Shown one piece after another: positions 1 through 9,163 of a stretch of DNA of 9,318 nucleotides. Under the pieces are notes generated by a model. That model saw nothing but the letters and a program-made list of their open reading frames with translations, made no database searches and had not been told where the DNA came from. The translations under genes were made by a program, and so were the position numbers. The stretch is taken from the NCBI GenBank assembly GCA_035949255.1, contig DASZIL010000105.1:1-9318 (forward strand), in the 5' to 3' direction. This DNA is from GAS188 sp035949255. GTDB taxonomy: Bacteria > Pseudomonadota > Alphaproteobacteria > Rhizobiales > Beijerinckiaceae. The number at the start of each line of letters is the position of its first letter. Within the stretch, counting starts at the first letter, position 1.

Positions 1-206
1 TACTATATTGTCCGCGGGACTTCGGTCAAACGCGGACGTGATGTTCGGCCCGATAACCATAATGATGTAGTCAAATAGCTAGTCAATTGAGAATCGAATC
101 TTACCGATGCGCACGCCACGCGATCATACTCACCCTCTGCCTCTCATCGTCACAAACGAATAGCTGGTTTAGGCTGTCACACATCGCTCGCCGGGCGCCC
201 GCGCGA
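1..206. other. Gene-free left edge, AT-richer than the rest
   Basis: No supportable gene lies here. Positions 61-120 are about 43% GC, clearly below the GC-rich coding sequence that follows. A short inverted repeat (GTCCGCG at 10-16, CGCGGAC at 31-37) sits at the extreme left. A GGGCGCCC palindrome (193-200) lies just past the stop of the leftward transporter gene. Neither has a T-run on its leftward side, so neither is a convincing intrinsic terminator. A tandem heptamer is listed separately. A short rightward ORF starting at 87 runs antisense into the transporter gene and shows no family features. Confidence 0.6.
68..90. promoter_or_regulatory. Tandem TAGTCAA boxes with overlapping TCAATTGA palindrome
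   Basis: TAGTCAA occurs at 68-74 and again at 80-86, a 12-bp period, and the second copy overlaps the perfect palindrome TCAATTGA (83-90). Read leftward, each heptamer contains TTGACT, a -35-like hexamer, but no good -10 follows at the right distance. The arrangement could be an operator or promoter for a gene beyond the left edge. No regulator gene is visible, so this rests on sequence pattern alone. Confidence 0.25.
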
Positions 207-1169
207 TCAGGCTTCCCGCCCGCGCATCCATGCACGAACATGTTGCGGCCAACGCCCGTCGATCGCGACGAGGCCAAGCCCGATGAGCGCCATGCCGAGG
301 AGCTCTGTCGGGACGATTGGCTCAGCGAGGATAAACGTGCCGAGGACGAGCGAGCTCACCGGGAGAAGGAAGGTCACGAGCAGGAGATTGGTGGCTCCCG
401 CCGTCGCCAGAAGGCGGAAGTAGAGAAGGTAGCCGAGCGCGGTCGAGAAGACCGCGAGTCCTAAGATGGCGGAAAGCCCCGCAAGGCTCGGGACCGGCAA
501 CGTCCAGGGGCGCTCGGCAAAGACCGTGATCGGCGCCAACAGGATTGCCGAAGCCGTCACCTGGCCGGTCGCGGTCAACAAGGGCGCGACGCCGAGGCGC
601 TTGAAGCGCCGCCCGTAGACGCCGGCGAAAGCATAGGAGAGCGCCGCGCCGAGGCAGGCGAGCTGGGCGAGCGTGTCACCGCCAAGATCAGCGATGGCAA
701 GACCGGCGAGAGCCTGCGGGCCGATCATGACGGTCACGCCCGCGAGACCGAGAAGCACGCCCAAGAGGCGATTGCCGGTCAGCTTTTCGTCCGAAGTGAA
801 GGCATGGGCCACCACGACGGTGAACAGCGGTGTCGTGGCATTTAATATCGAGGCGAGGCCGCTCGCGATATGGGTCTGCCCCCAGACGAAGAGCATGAAG
901 GGCACGGCGTTGTTGAGAAACCCCATGCCGAAGAAGGCGGCCCAGATGCGCGGGGTGCTCGGCAAGCGAAGCCGCAGGAGAGGCAGGGCTGCGTTCAGGA
1001 TGAGCGCGGCGAGGCCAACCCGCAAGAACACGATGGTGAAGGGAGGAAGCTCCTTCACCGCAACGGCATTGAAGAAGAAGGAGCCGCCCCAGAGCACCGA
1101 GAGCGCAATGAGCATCGCCCATTCGCGCGGCCCCATGGGGCGGTTGATCAGGCTGTGTTCGCCGGTCAT
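207..1169 (-). CDS. DMT superfamily transporter, EamA family
   Basis: This is an inner-membrane permease of the drug/metabolite transporter superfamily; its substrate cannot be told from sequence. From the chosen start it is 320 residues, close to the usual 290-310. About ten hydrophobic segments are visible (near residues 17-38, 43-66, 74-96, 100-121, 131-150, 165-185, 196-217, 227-250, 258-281, 286-304), forming two EamA repeats. Typical family sequence includes WGGSFFF in helix 1, GLASILNATTPLF before helix 4, GATNLLLVTFLLP in helix 9, and LAEPI near the end. The frame stays open upstream to 1421, but that stretch would translate an intergenic repeat, so the long form is rejected. Start 1169 gives a family-like N-terminus but lacks a clear ribosome site. 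ATG at 1256 has a GGTGAGA-like site and would add 29 unremarkable residues. ATG at 1136 is a shorter option. The family call is firm; the exact start is not. Confidence 0.88.
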   Translation of the reverse strand: MTGEHSLINRPMGPREWAMLIALSVLWGGSFFFNAVAVKELPPFTIVFLRVGLAALILNAALPLLRLRLPSTPRIWAAFFGMGFLNNAVPFMLFVWGQTHIASGLASILNATTPLFTVVVAHAFTSDEKLTGNRLLGVLLGLAGVTVMIGPQALAGLAIADLGGDTLAQLACLGAALSYAFAGVYGRRFKRLGVAPLLTATGQVTASAILLAPITVFAERPWTLPVPSLAGLSAILGLAVFSTALGYLLYFRLLATAGATNLLLVTFLLPVSSLVLGTFILAEPIVPTELLGMALIGLGLVAIDGRWPQHVRAWMRGREA

Positions 1170-1350
1170 CGGCAAGCGTGACGACGCCTCGACCGCTCCG
1201 GGCGCGCGCCCCACGGTTTCGAGACCACGGGATATGGGATTTGCCGCCTGGCGCATGCTCTCACCCGAACCAATGTTCGGCGTCACGCTACCTGGGCGTT
1301 CAATCCCTCGCGATCCGCTTCTTGTGCTGGAATTCGCGGGCCGCGATCTT

Positions 1351-1410
1351 CCTTCTCCCGCCCAAAAGGCGGGAGACGGTGCCCGCCGCGAAGCGGTGGG
1401 CGGATGAGGG
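1351..1410 (-). repeat. Double-palindrome intergenic repeat, copy A (RIME-like)
   Basis: On the minus strand this copy begins CCCTCATCCGCC and ends in GGGAGAAGG. It contains two stem-loops. The first is GCCCGCCGC (1381-1389) pairing with GCGGTGGGC (1393-1401), with one wobble pair around a GAA loop. The second is CTCCCGCC (1355-1362) pairing perfectly with GGCGGGAG (1368-1375). Two further copies lie at 1484-1548 and 4409-4472. The architecture resembles the Rhizobium-specific intergenic mosaic elements (RIME) of two palindromes; that identity is from memory and not checked. Reading it as protein produces the spurious N-terminal extension of the transporter frame. Confidence 0.8.
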
Positions 1411-1483
1411 CCCGTTTCCACAACGCCAGTCGACGTTGATCCTCAAGGCGTGACAACCCAGCTTGGCGGGCAATCGCGGCTCA

Positions 1484-1548
1484 CCCTCATCCGCCGATCG
1501 CTGACGCGATCGCCACCTTCTCCCGCGCGAAGAGCGCGGAAGAAGGGA
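1484..1548 (+). repeat. Double-palindrome intergenic repeat, copy B (RIME-like)
   Basis: This copy begins with CCCTCATCCGCC (1484-1495), the exact reverse complement of copy A's end (1399-1410), 73 bp away. Its first stem is CGATCGC (1495-1501) with GCGATCG (1506-1512). Its second is CCTTCT plus CCGCGC (1516-1528) pairing with GCGCGG plus AGAAGG (1534-1546), with a single C/A mismatch. The first-stem sequence differs from copies A and C, yet pairing is kept. It ends about 130 bp upstream of the autotransporter start. Confidence 0.8.
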
Positions 1549-1660
1549 GAGGCCCGCCAAATTGCGATCGGCTTGACCGCCCTCACAACGGCCATTACGC
1601 AAGCTAATTAGATAATTCCCGACTCAAATTGGCCTCGCTGGGGCTCAAATCGAGCTTGAG

Positions 1661-1667
1661 AGGGGGG
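1661..1667 (+). promoter_or_regulatory. Ribosome binding site of the autotransporter
   Basis: AGGGGGG ends 8 bases before the ATG at 1676, in a purine-rich run starting at 1658. It supports 1676 as the start, together with the signal peptide that begins there. Confidence 0.7.
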
Positions 1668-1675
1668 CTGCTTTC

Positions 1676-4396
1676 ATGACGAAGTCTTCTCATGCCGAAT
1701 GGCGGGGCATATCCGCTTTCAGGCCCGCGCTTTTGGCGACGACCTCGGCCGCGGCACTTCTCCTCGGCAGCGTCATGGCGCAAGCCGGGCAGACGGTCGC
1801 GAACGAGACGACCGCCACCTTCTCGAACGGCGCCGTCAATGTCACGACCTCGATCGTCATCGACAACACGACCGTGACGGGCGCCGTCGTCAATGCAGGC
1901 ACGATCACGCCGGGGATCAATCTGGAGGGCATCCCCGTCACTTCGCCGGGGAACGGGAACCGGGTCGGCACCAGCGCGGCGCTCACGGTGAACAACGCCA
2001 GTATCGGCGGCGGGATCACCAATAGGGGCACGATCAGCGCGAGCGCGGGCGGAGCGAACAATCCTCTGCCCTTGGGCATCCTGGTCAGCAACAGCACCGT
2101 CACCGGCGGGATCGTCAATAGCGGCACGATCAGGATCAACGGCAACTTCTCTACTTTCGATGGCACCCCGGTCGCTAACAACATCGGCACCGGCATCGCG
2201 CTCAGCACCAGCACCATTATCGGCGGGATCACCAATAGCGGCACGATCATTGTCAACAATGGGGTCGCCGGCATCGGGGGCTTTTTGCTCCCCCCGGGCC
2301 CACCGAACTTCAGCACGGTGATCGGCAGCATCGTCAATAGCGGGAAGATTATCGTCACCGGCAACCAGTTTGCGGGCATCTTCGCTCCCTTCGGCGGCGT
2401 GACCGGCGGCATCATCAACAGCGGCACGATCACGGTAAGCGGCAGCAGCTTTGTCGCAATTGTCGACGGCATCGTACAATCAGCCGCGGCCACCGGCATC
2501 CTGGTCGATAGCGGGCCCGGGCCCGCCACCGGCCCGATCGTCAATAGCGGCACGATCACGGCAACCGGTACCGGCCTCCCCGGATTCCCTGGCGGCGCCG
2601 CCGGCGGCATCGAACTTGGGGGTATTTTCGGCCTTGGCTCCGCGATCATCGCCGGCGGCGTCATCAACACCGGCACCATCACCGCGAGCGCGCCGAATGG
2701 CGATGCGATCGGTATCATTGTGTTCGCGAAGAGCATCTCTGGCAGCGTCACCAACAGTGGCACGATTATCGCCAATGGCGGCCTGGTCGGCATCGGCATC
2801 GAAGTTGCCGAGGCCTCGCCCGGCAGCACCATCGTGGGCGGCATCACCAACACCGGGACGATCGCGGGCAACACCGCCGCCATCGAGCTGAAGGGCCCGG
2901 ACGCTTTCGGCGCGCCCGCTTCTTTCCGTGGCGGCCCGACCACGATCAATCAGCAGGGCGGCGCGCTCATCGGCAGCATCATCGGTTCCGGCAATGGCTT
3001 CGGCGATGTGCTCAATTTCTCGGGCGGAAGCATCGTGCTCTCGGGCGGGCAGTTGATCTCGGGCCTCGGCACCTACAACCAGACGGGGGGCACGCTCGTC
3101 TTCGAGGTGACGCAATCGACGGCGCCCGGCACCTATCCGACCTTGAGCGCAGGCTCCATCAATCTCACCGGCGGCACGTTCGAGCTCGCGCCGGCCGCAG
3201 GCAGCCTCTCGGCGCTCGCGGCGCAGCGCGTGACGGTGTTCAAGAACATCGTTGTGGCGGACACCCCGATGAACGGAAGCTTCGCGAGCGTCGCGACGCC
3301 GAACACCCTCTTTTCCGCGAGCCTTTCGCCCGATCCGACGACCGCGAACGCGCTCGACGCCACGCTCAGCTTGAGCCAAACGGGGCTTGCGGCGAGCGCG
3401 CAGGACCTCACGCAAGACGGCCGCCTCGGGCTCGATGCGCCGCGCGTGCTCACCGAGGCCGTGCAGGACCGGCTCGTCGCGAATGGCGGGGCGCTCGGGC
3501 AGGACGCATCGGCCGGCCCGAAAGCCGTCGCCGGCTTCTCCTTCGGCAACGCCAATGTCTGGGCGCGTGGTGCGGACCAGTTCGGCTCGGCGACCGCGCA
3601 GGCCGCGAGCGCAAGCGTGGGCTACGACATCAACCGCGCCGCTCCGATCATCGCGGGTATCGATTGGCGCCTCGACAATGGCGTGGTAGCGGGTGTGGCC
3701 GCGACTTACGTCGCGACCTCGGCGAAGTTCAAGGACGGGTCGAGCACCAATGTGAACTCGTATCAGGGCGCGGTTTACGCCGGCTGGGCGGGCGGGCCCT
3801 GGTATGCGGCCGGAAGCCTGGTCGCGAGCTTCAACGAGTTCGGCACGGCGCGGCTTCTCACCCCCTTCGGGCTCCCGGGGGACGCGACCTCATCGCCCTC
3901 CGGCCAGAGCTATCAGGGCCATGCGGAAGCGGGATACCACTGGGTGCTTCCGGCCGGCGGCGTGAATGTCTCCGTCACGCCTTATGCGGCCCTGGACTAT
4001 GTCTACGCGCAGGTCGACGGCTTCTCCGAGACGGGCGGCTTCGGCGCGCTCCAGGTGAACTCGACGAGCACCAACTCCTTCCAGGCGACGCTCGGCATGC
4101 GGCTCACCTCACGCATCGCGATGGCGAATGCCGGTACGCTCGTTCCCGAACTTCGTGTCGGCTGGAGTCACGAGTTCCTCGACGCCTCGCAAAAGATCAC
4201 GGCGTCGCTCGTCGGCGTGCCAGGTTCGAGCTTCACGGCGACTGGCATCGCGTTCGGCCGCGACGCCGCGCTCATTGGCGCCGGCGTCAGCCTCGAGCTC
4301 TCGCCCGATGCCAAGGTGTTCGTCGACTACGATGGTAGGCTTGGCTCCCATCTCCAGGAGCACTCGGTCTCAGGGGGATTGAAGATGAGGTTTTAG
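1676..4396 (+). CDS. Autotransporter with GTI-repeat passenger and C-terminal beta-barrel
   Basis: This 906-residue protein has the three-part layout of a type Va autotransporter. A signal peptide has a hydrophobic core near residues 18-34 and a likely cleavage after A-Q-A at 37, so export is by Sec. The passenger (about 38-570) has ten degenerate units with an N-x-G-T-I core (at 73, 116, 148, 187, 221, 248, 290, 331, 360, 392; the fifth reads NSGKI), spaced 27-43 residues, then Gly/Ser-rich strands such as NQTGGTLVFEV. This pattern is typical of beta-helical stalks. A probable helical linker (about 571-610) leads to an autotransporter beta domain (PF03797 type) from about 627, starting N-V-W-A-R-G and ending in Phe after K-M-R, the usual outer-membrane insertion signal. 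I see no cysteine, and no serine-protease or lipase motif. Adhesion or surface display is the reasonable inference; the ligand is unknown. It converges with leuC. Confidence 0.92.
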   Translation: MTKSSHAEWRGISAFRPALLATTSAAALLLGSVMAQAGQTVANETTATFSNGAVNVTTSIVIDNTTVTGAVVNAGTITPGINLEGIPVTSPGNGNRVGTSAALTVNNASIGGGITNRGTISASAGGANNPLPLGILVSNSTVTGGIVNSGTIRINGNFSTFDGTPVANNIGTGIALSTSTIIGGITNSGTIIVNNGVAGIGGFLLPPGPPNFSTVIGSIVNSGKIIVTGNQFAGIFAPFGGVTGGIINSGTITVSGSSFVAIVDGIVQSAAATGILVDSGPGPATGPIVNSGTITATGTGLPGFPGGAAGGIELGGIFGLGSAIIAGGVINTGTITASAPNGDAIGIIVFAKSISGSVTNSGTIIANGGLVGIGIEVAEASPGSTIVGGITNTGTIAGNTAAIELKGPDAFGAPASFRGGPTTINQQGGALIGSIIGSGNGFGDVLNFSGGSIVLSGGQLISGLGTYNQTGGTLVFEVTQSTAPGTYPTLSAGSINLTGGTFELAPAAGSLSALAAQRVTVFKNIVVADTPMNGSFASVATPNTLFSASLSPDPTTANALDATLSLSQTGLAASAQDLTQDGRLGLDAPRVLTEAVQDRLVANGGALGQDASAGPKAVAGFSFGNANVWARGADQFGSATAQAASASVGYDINRAAPIIAGIDWRLDNGVVAGVAATYVATSAKFKDGSSTNVNSYQGAVYAGWAGGPWYAAGSLVASFNEFGTARLLTPFGLPGDATSSPSGQSYQGHAEAGYHWVLPAGGVNVSVTPYAALDYVYAQVDGFSETGGFGALQVNSTSTNSFQATLGMRLTSRIAMANAGTLVPELRVGWSHEFLDASQKITASLVGVPGSSFTATGIAFGRDAALIGAGVSLELSPDAKVFVDYDGRLGSHLQEHSVSGGLKMRF
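1871..2866 (+). repeat. Ten-unit N-x-G-T-I repeat region of the passenger
   Basis: This is the coding repeat array inside the autotransporter (residues about 66-397). Units follow the pattern G-G-[IV]-x-N-[ST]-G-T-I with variable Gly/Ala/Ser-rich linkers. Some cores are also nearly identical as DNA: the 17-mer CAATAGCGGCACGATCA is exact at 2116-2132, 2233-2249 and 2542-2558. The unequal spacing suggests old duplication with drift and linker insertions, not a young tandem array. Confidence 0.75.
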
Positions 4397-4408
4397 GCGG
4401 CAGCACCG

Positions 4409-4472
4409 CCCTCATCCGCCCTCCGCTTCGCGGAAGCCTCCTTCTCCCGCGCAGAGCGCGGGAGAAGGAGGC
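4409..4472 (+). repeat. Double-palindrome intergenic repeat, copy C (RIME-like)
   Basis: This copy begins with CCCTCATCCGCC at 4409, as in copy B. Its short first stem is TCCGC (4422-4426) with GCGGA (4430-4434) and a TTC loop. Its second stem is 17 perfect base pairs around an AGA loop. It starts 12 bp after the autotransporter stop and ends 16 bp before the leuC stop, filling most of the convergent gap. Confidence 0.85.
4436..4472. terminator. 17-bp perfect hairpin between convergent genes
   Basis: The arms at 4436-4452 and 4456-4472 are perfectly complementary around the loop AGA. The hairpin lies between the stop codons of two converging genes, so it is placed to end or stabilise both transcripts. 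Neither side has a T-run, so it is not a standard intrinsic terminator; blocking 3' exonucleases or assisting Rho are alternatives. The structure is certain; the function is inferred. Confidence 0.45.
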
Positions 4473-4488
4473 GGCTAACGATCAGCGC

Positions 4489-5892
4489 TCAGCTCCACTC
4501 GCGAACGTCGACAAAGTGGCCGGCGACGGCGGCCGCCGCTGCCATCGCGGGCGACACGAGATGGGTGCGTCCGCGGAAGCCTTGGCGACCCTCGAAATTG
4601 CGGTTCGAGGTCGAGGCGCAACGCTCGCCGGGTGCAAGCTTGTCGGCATTCATGGCGAGGCACATCGAGCAGCCGGGCTCGCGCCATTCAAAGCCGGCCG
4701 CGAGGAACACCTTGTCGAGCCCTTCGGCCTCGGCCTGCTCCTTGACGAGGCCCGACCCGGGCACCACCATCGCGGCAACGCTCTCATGCACGCGCTTGCC
4801 GGCCGCGATCTTGGCGGCGGCCCGCAGATCCTCGATGCGGCCGTTGGTGCAGGAGCCGATGAACACCCGTTTGATGGCGATGTCGGTGATCTTCTCGCCG
4901 CCGTTGAGGCCTTGATATTCAAGCGCCCGCTCGGCCGCCTTGCGCTTGCCTTCATCCGCGATTTCCGACGGCACGGGAACGCGCCCTTGCACCGTCGTGA
5001 CCTGCTCGGGCGAGGTGCCCCAGGTGACCGTGGGCGGCAGCTTTGCGGCGTCGAGCGTGACGATGCGGTCGAAATGGGCGCCCTCATCGGAGCGCAAGCT
5101 TCGCCAATATTCCAGCGCCATTTCCCAAGCCTTGCCTTTCGGCGCTTTCGGCCGGCCGACGAGATAGGTGAAGGTCTTCTCATCGGGTGCGATGAGCCCG
5201 GCGCGGGCACCGCCTTCGATCGACATGTTGCACACCGTCATCCGCCCTTCCATCGAGAGCGCGCGGATCGCCTCGCCGGCATATTCGATGACATGGCCGG
5301 TGCCGCCGGCGGTGCCGATCTCGCCGATGATCGAGAGAATGATGTCCTTTGCGGTCACGCCATTCGACAAGCTGCCGTCGACGCGCACCAGCATGTTCTT
5401 CGCCTTGCGCTGGATGAGCGTCTGGGTCGCGAGCACATGCTCGACCTCGCTCGTGCCGATGCCATGGGCAAGCGCGCCGAAGGCGCCATGCGTCGAGGTG
5501 TGGCTGTCGCCGCAAACGATGGTGGTGCCGGGAAGCGTGAAGCCCTGCTCGGGCCCGATGACATGCACGATGCCTTGGCGCACATCGCGCTCGTCGTAAT
5601 ATTCGACGCCGAATTCCCGCGCGTTGCGCGCCAGCGTCTCGACCTGGATGCGGCTCTCCGGATCGTCGATGCCCTTGGAGCGATCGGTCGTCGGCACATT
5701 GTGGTCGACGACGGCGAGCGTCTTTTCCGGTGCGCGCACCTTGCGGTTCGCGAGGCGCAAGCCCTCGAAGGCCTGTGGCGAGGTGACCTCGTGCACCAGA
5801 TGCCGATCGACGTAGATGAGGCAGGTGCCGTCGTCTTGCGCCTCGACCAGATGATCGTCCCAGATCTTGTCGTAAAGGGTGCGCGGCTTCAC
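4489..5892 (-). CDS. leuC: 3-isopropylmalate dehydratase large subunit
   Basis: LeuC, with the small subunit LeuD, interconverts 2-isopropylmalate and 3-isopropylmalate in leucine biosynthesis in the cytoplasm, using a [4Fe-4S] cluster. The 467 residues match the usual length of about 465-470. The N-terminal KPRTLYDKIWDDHLV and DRHLVHEVTSPQAFEGLR are family signatures. So is CGDSHTSTHGAFGALAHGIG (127-146). The cluster ligands are visible as C348 (in FIGSCTNGR), C408 and C411 (GCSMC), and the substrate-contact segment STSNRNFEGRQG follows from 427. The start is GTG, supported by TGAGGA 7 bases upstream and by the conserved N-terminus. It lies 109 bp downstream of secA on the same strand. leuD and leuB are not in the window, so the pathway genes are probably dispersed. 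It looks intact. Confidence 0.97.
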   Translation of the reverse strand: MKPRTLYDKIWDDHLVEAQDDGTCLIYVDRHLVHEVTSPQAFEGLRLANRKVRAPEKTLAVVDHNVPTTDRSKGIDDPESRIQVETLARNAREFGVEYYDERDVRQGIVHVIGPEQGFTLPGTTIVCGDSHTSTHGAFGALAHGIGTSEVEHVLATQTLIQRKAKNMLVRVDGSLSNGVTAKDIILSIIGEIGTAGGTGHVIEYAGEAIRALSMEGRMTVCNMSIEGGARAGLIAPDEKTFTYLVGRPKAPKGKAWEMALEYWRSLRSDEGAHFDRIVTLDAAKLPPTVTWGTSPEQVTTVQGRVPVPSEIADEGKRKAAERALEYQGLNGGEKITDIAIKRVFIGSCTNGRIEDLRAAAKIAAGKRVHESVAAMVVPGSGLVKEQAEAEGLDKVFLAAGFEWREPGCSMCLAMNADKLAPGERCASTSNRNFEGRQGFRGRTHLVSPAMAAAAAVAGHFVDVREWS

Positions 5893-5899
5893 GGGTTTG

Positions 5900-5905
5900 T
5901 CCTCA
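5900..5905 (-). promoter_or_regulatory. Ribosome binding site of leuC (GTG start)
   Basis: TGAGGA on the minus strand ends 7 bases before the GTG at 5890-5892. No in-frame ATG lies nearby upstream, and the protein family begins at this point, so the site settles the GTG start. Confidence 0.7.
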
Positions 5906-5971
5906 AAAGATCAAAGCTGCGGTTCGAGCCCGCTCTTTTACCGGGATTGGGCCTAGGCGAAAAGCGGCAAG

Positions 5972-6001
5972 CGTCGGCACGGATCGCGTCGGTGCGACGG
6001 C

Positions 6002-6018
<17 letters not shown>
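5972..6018 (-). other. Two overlapping stem-loops at the secA stop codon
   Basis: One stem pairs 5996-6003 (GACGGCTC) with 6011-6018 (GAGCCGTC): 8 perfect pairs with a 7-base loop, enclosing part of the secA stop codon. A second pairs 5972-5980 (CGTCGGCAC) with 5992-5999 (GTGCGACG): 8 pairs with one bulged G. They share 5996-5999, so only one can form at a time. A short T4 run (minus strand, 5964-5961 region) lies about 10 bases beyond the second stem. This could be a weak secA terminator or 3'-end structure, but without a proper U-tract it may be chance in GC-rich DNA. Confidence 0.3.
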
Positions 6019-8860
<2,842 letters not shown>

Positions 8861-8866
8861 GCAGGG

Positions 8867-8873
8867 CCTTTCC
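8867..8873 (-). promoter_or_regulatory. Ribosome binding site deciding the secA start
   Basis: GGAAAGG on the minus strand ends 6 bases before the ATG at 8858-8860. Together with the family N-terminus MFGAF it favours this start over the in-frame ATG at 8929. Confidence 0.7.
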
Positions 8874-8884
8874 GTACGAGCGGG

Positions 8885-8914
8885 AATATATCGGGCGCCG
8901 CTTGAGCCTCTCAA
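8885..8914 (-). promoter_or_regulatory. Candidate secA promoter (sigma70-like)
   Basis: On the minus strand TTGAGA (8914-8909) is followed after 18 bp by TATATT (8890-8885). Initiation would fall near 8878, giving a leader of roughly 20 bases that includes the GGAAAGG ribosome site. This promoter lies inside the longer open frame, another reason to reject ATG 8929. A perfect TTGACA (8943-8938) lies further upstream but has no usable -10 at 16-19 bp. Confidence 0.5.
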
Positions 8915-9163
8915 CGGTGCTGATTGCACGGCGCTGGTGTCAAAACCATGTCTTGCCGCAATTCACAGGTGGGGGCTAGGGGGGCGCTTTGTCAACATTT
9001 CGCCTTGCGCAAATTCCGCCGTCGCCCAGACAATTTGCCACAAGCCGAAAGCCAGAAAATTGGGCGCGAAGGCCAAGGTTTCAGACATAATTCGGCGACA
9101 AGCCCATGCTCCAGATGGCTTCAATGTGATTTCAGTTGACCGGATGCACCCATTCGGTCGAAA

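Larger units (their letters stand above)
1170..1675. other. Divergent intergenic region between transporter and autotransporter
   Basis: This gap holds two inverted copies of a structured repeat (listed separately), a perfect palindrome GGGCGCGCGCCC (1200-1211) shortly upstream of the chosen transporter start, and an AT-rich stretch (about 1595-1618) upstream of the autotransporter. A weak rightward promoter candidate is TTGACC (1573-1578) followed 17 bp later by TACGCA (1596-1601), whose -10 match is poor. CTCAAAT occurs twice (1623-1629 and 1644-1650), 21 bp apart, just before the ribosome site. No gene in this stretch has family support; its short open frames are repeat-derived or unrecognisable. 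Confidence 0.6.

Noticed and set aside
83..110. GAATCGAATC as a possible tRNA T-arm
   Set aside because: The T-stem does not pair, and no acceptor stem, D-arm or anticodon arm could be found around it on either strand.
1170..1421. N-terminal extension of the transporter to ATG 1421 (404 residues)
   Set aside because: The extension translates repeat copy A and gives a Pro/Arg/Ser-rich stretch unlike EamA N-termini. Starts at 1169 or 1256 are more plausible.
1351..1548. Inverted repeats A and B as ends of an insertion sequence
   Set aside because: The 73-bp spacer has no coding capacity, and a third solitary copy occurs at 4409-4472. They are dispersed palindromic repeats, not IS termini around a transposase.
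1690..2949. A 419-codon minus-strand frame with a Pro/Leu/Val-rich repetitive product
   Set aside because: Its periodic IVPLL and IPP motifs are the mirror image of the GTI-repeat codons of the autotransporter passenger, which has signal peptide, barrel and ribosome site.
1604..3415. Two long charged minus-strand frames (1604-2479 and 2480-3415) opposite the passenger
   Set aside because: Both are codon-aligned with the autotransporter gene and give low-complexity Asp/Arg/Ala-rich products with no family match.
8861..8929. N-terminal extension of SecA to ATG 8929 (975 residues)
   Set aside because: The added 23 residues do not match SecA. The candidate promoter and the ribosome site both lie inside this stretch, and MFGAF at 8860 is the family-like start.
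8938..8943. Perfect TTGACA (minus strand) as the secA -35
   Set aside because: At spacers of 16-19 bp the would-be -10 sequences are GC-rich (for example GCACCG at 17). The TTGAGA-N18-TATATT pair nearer the gene fits better.
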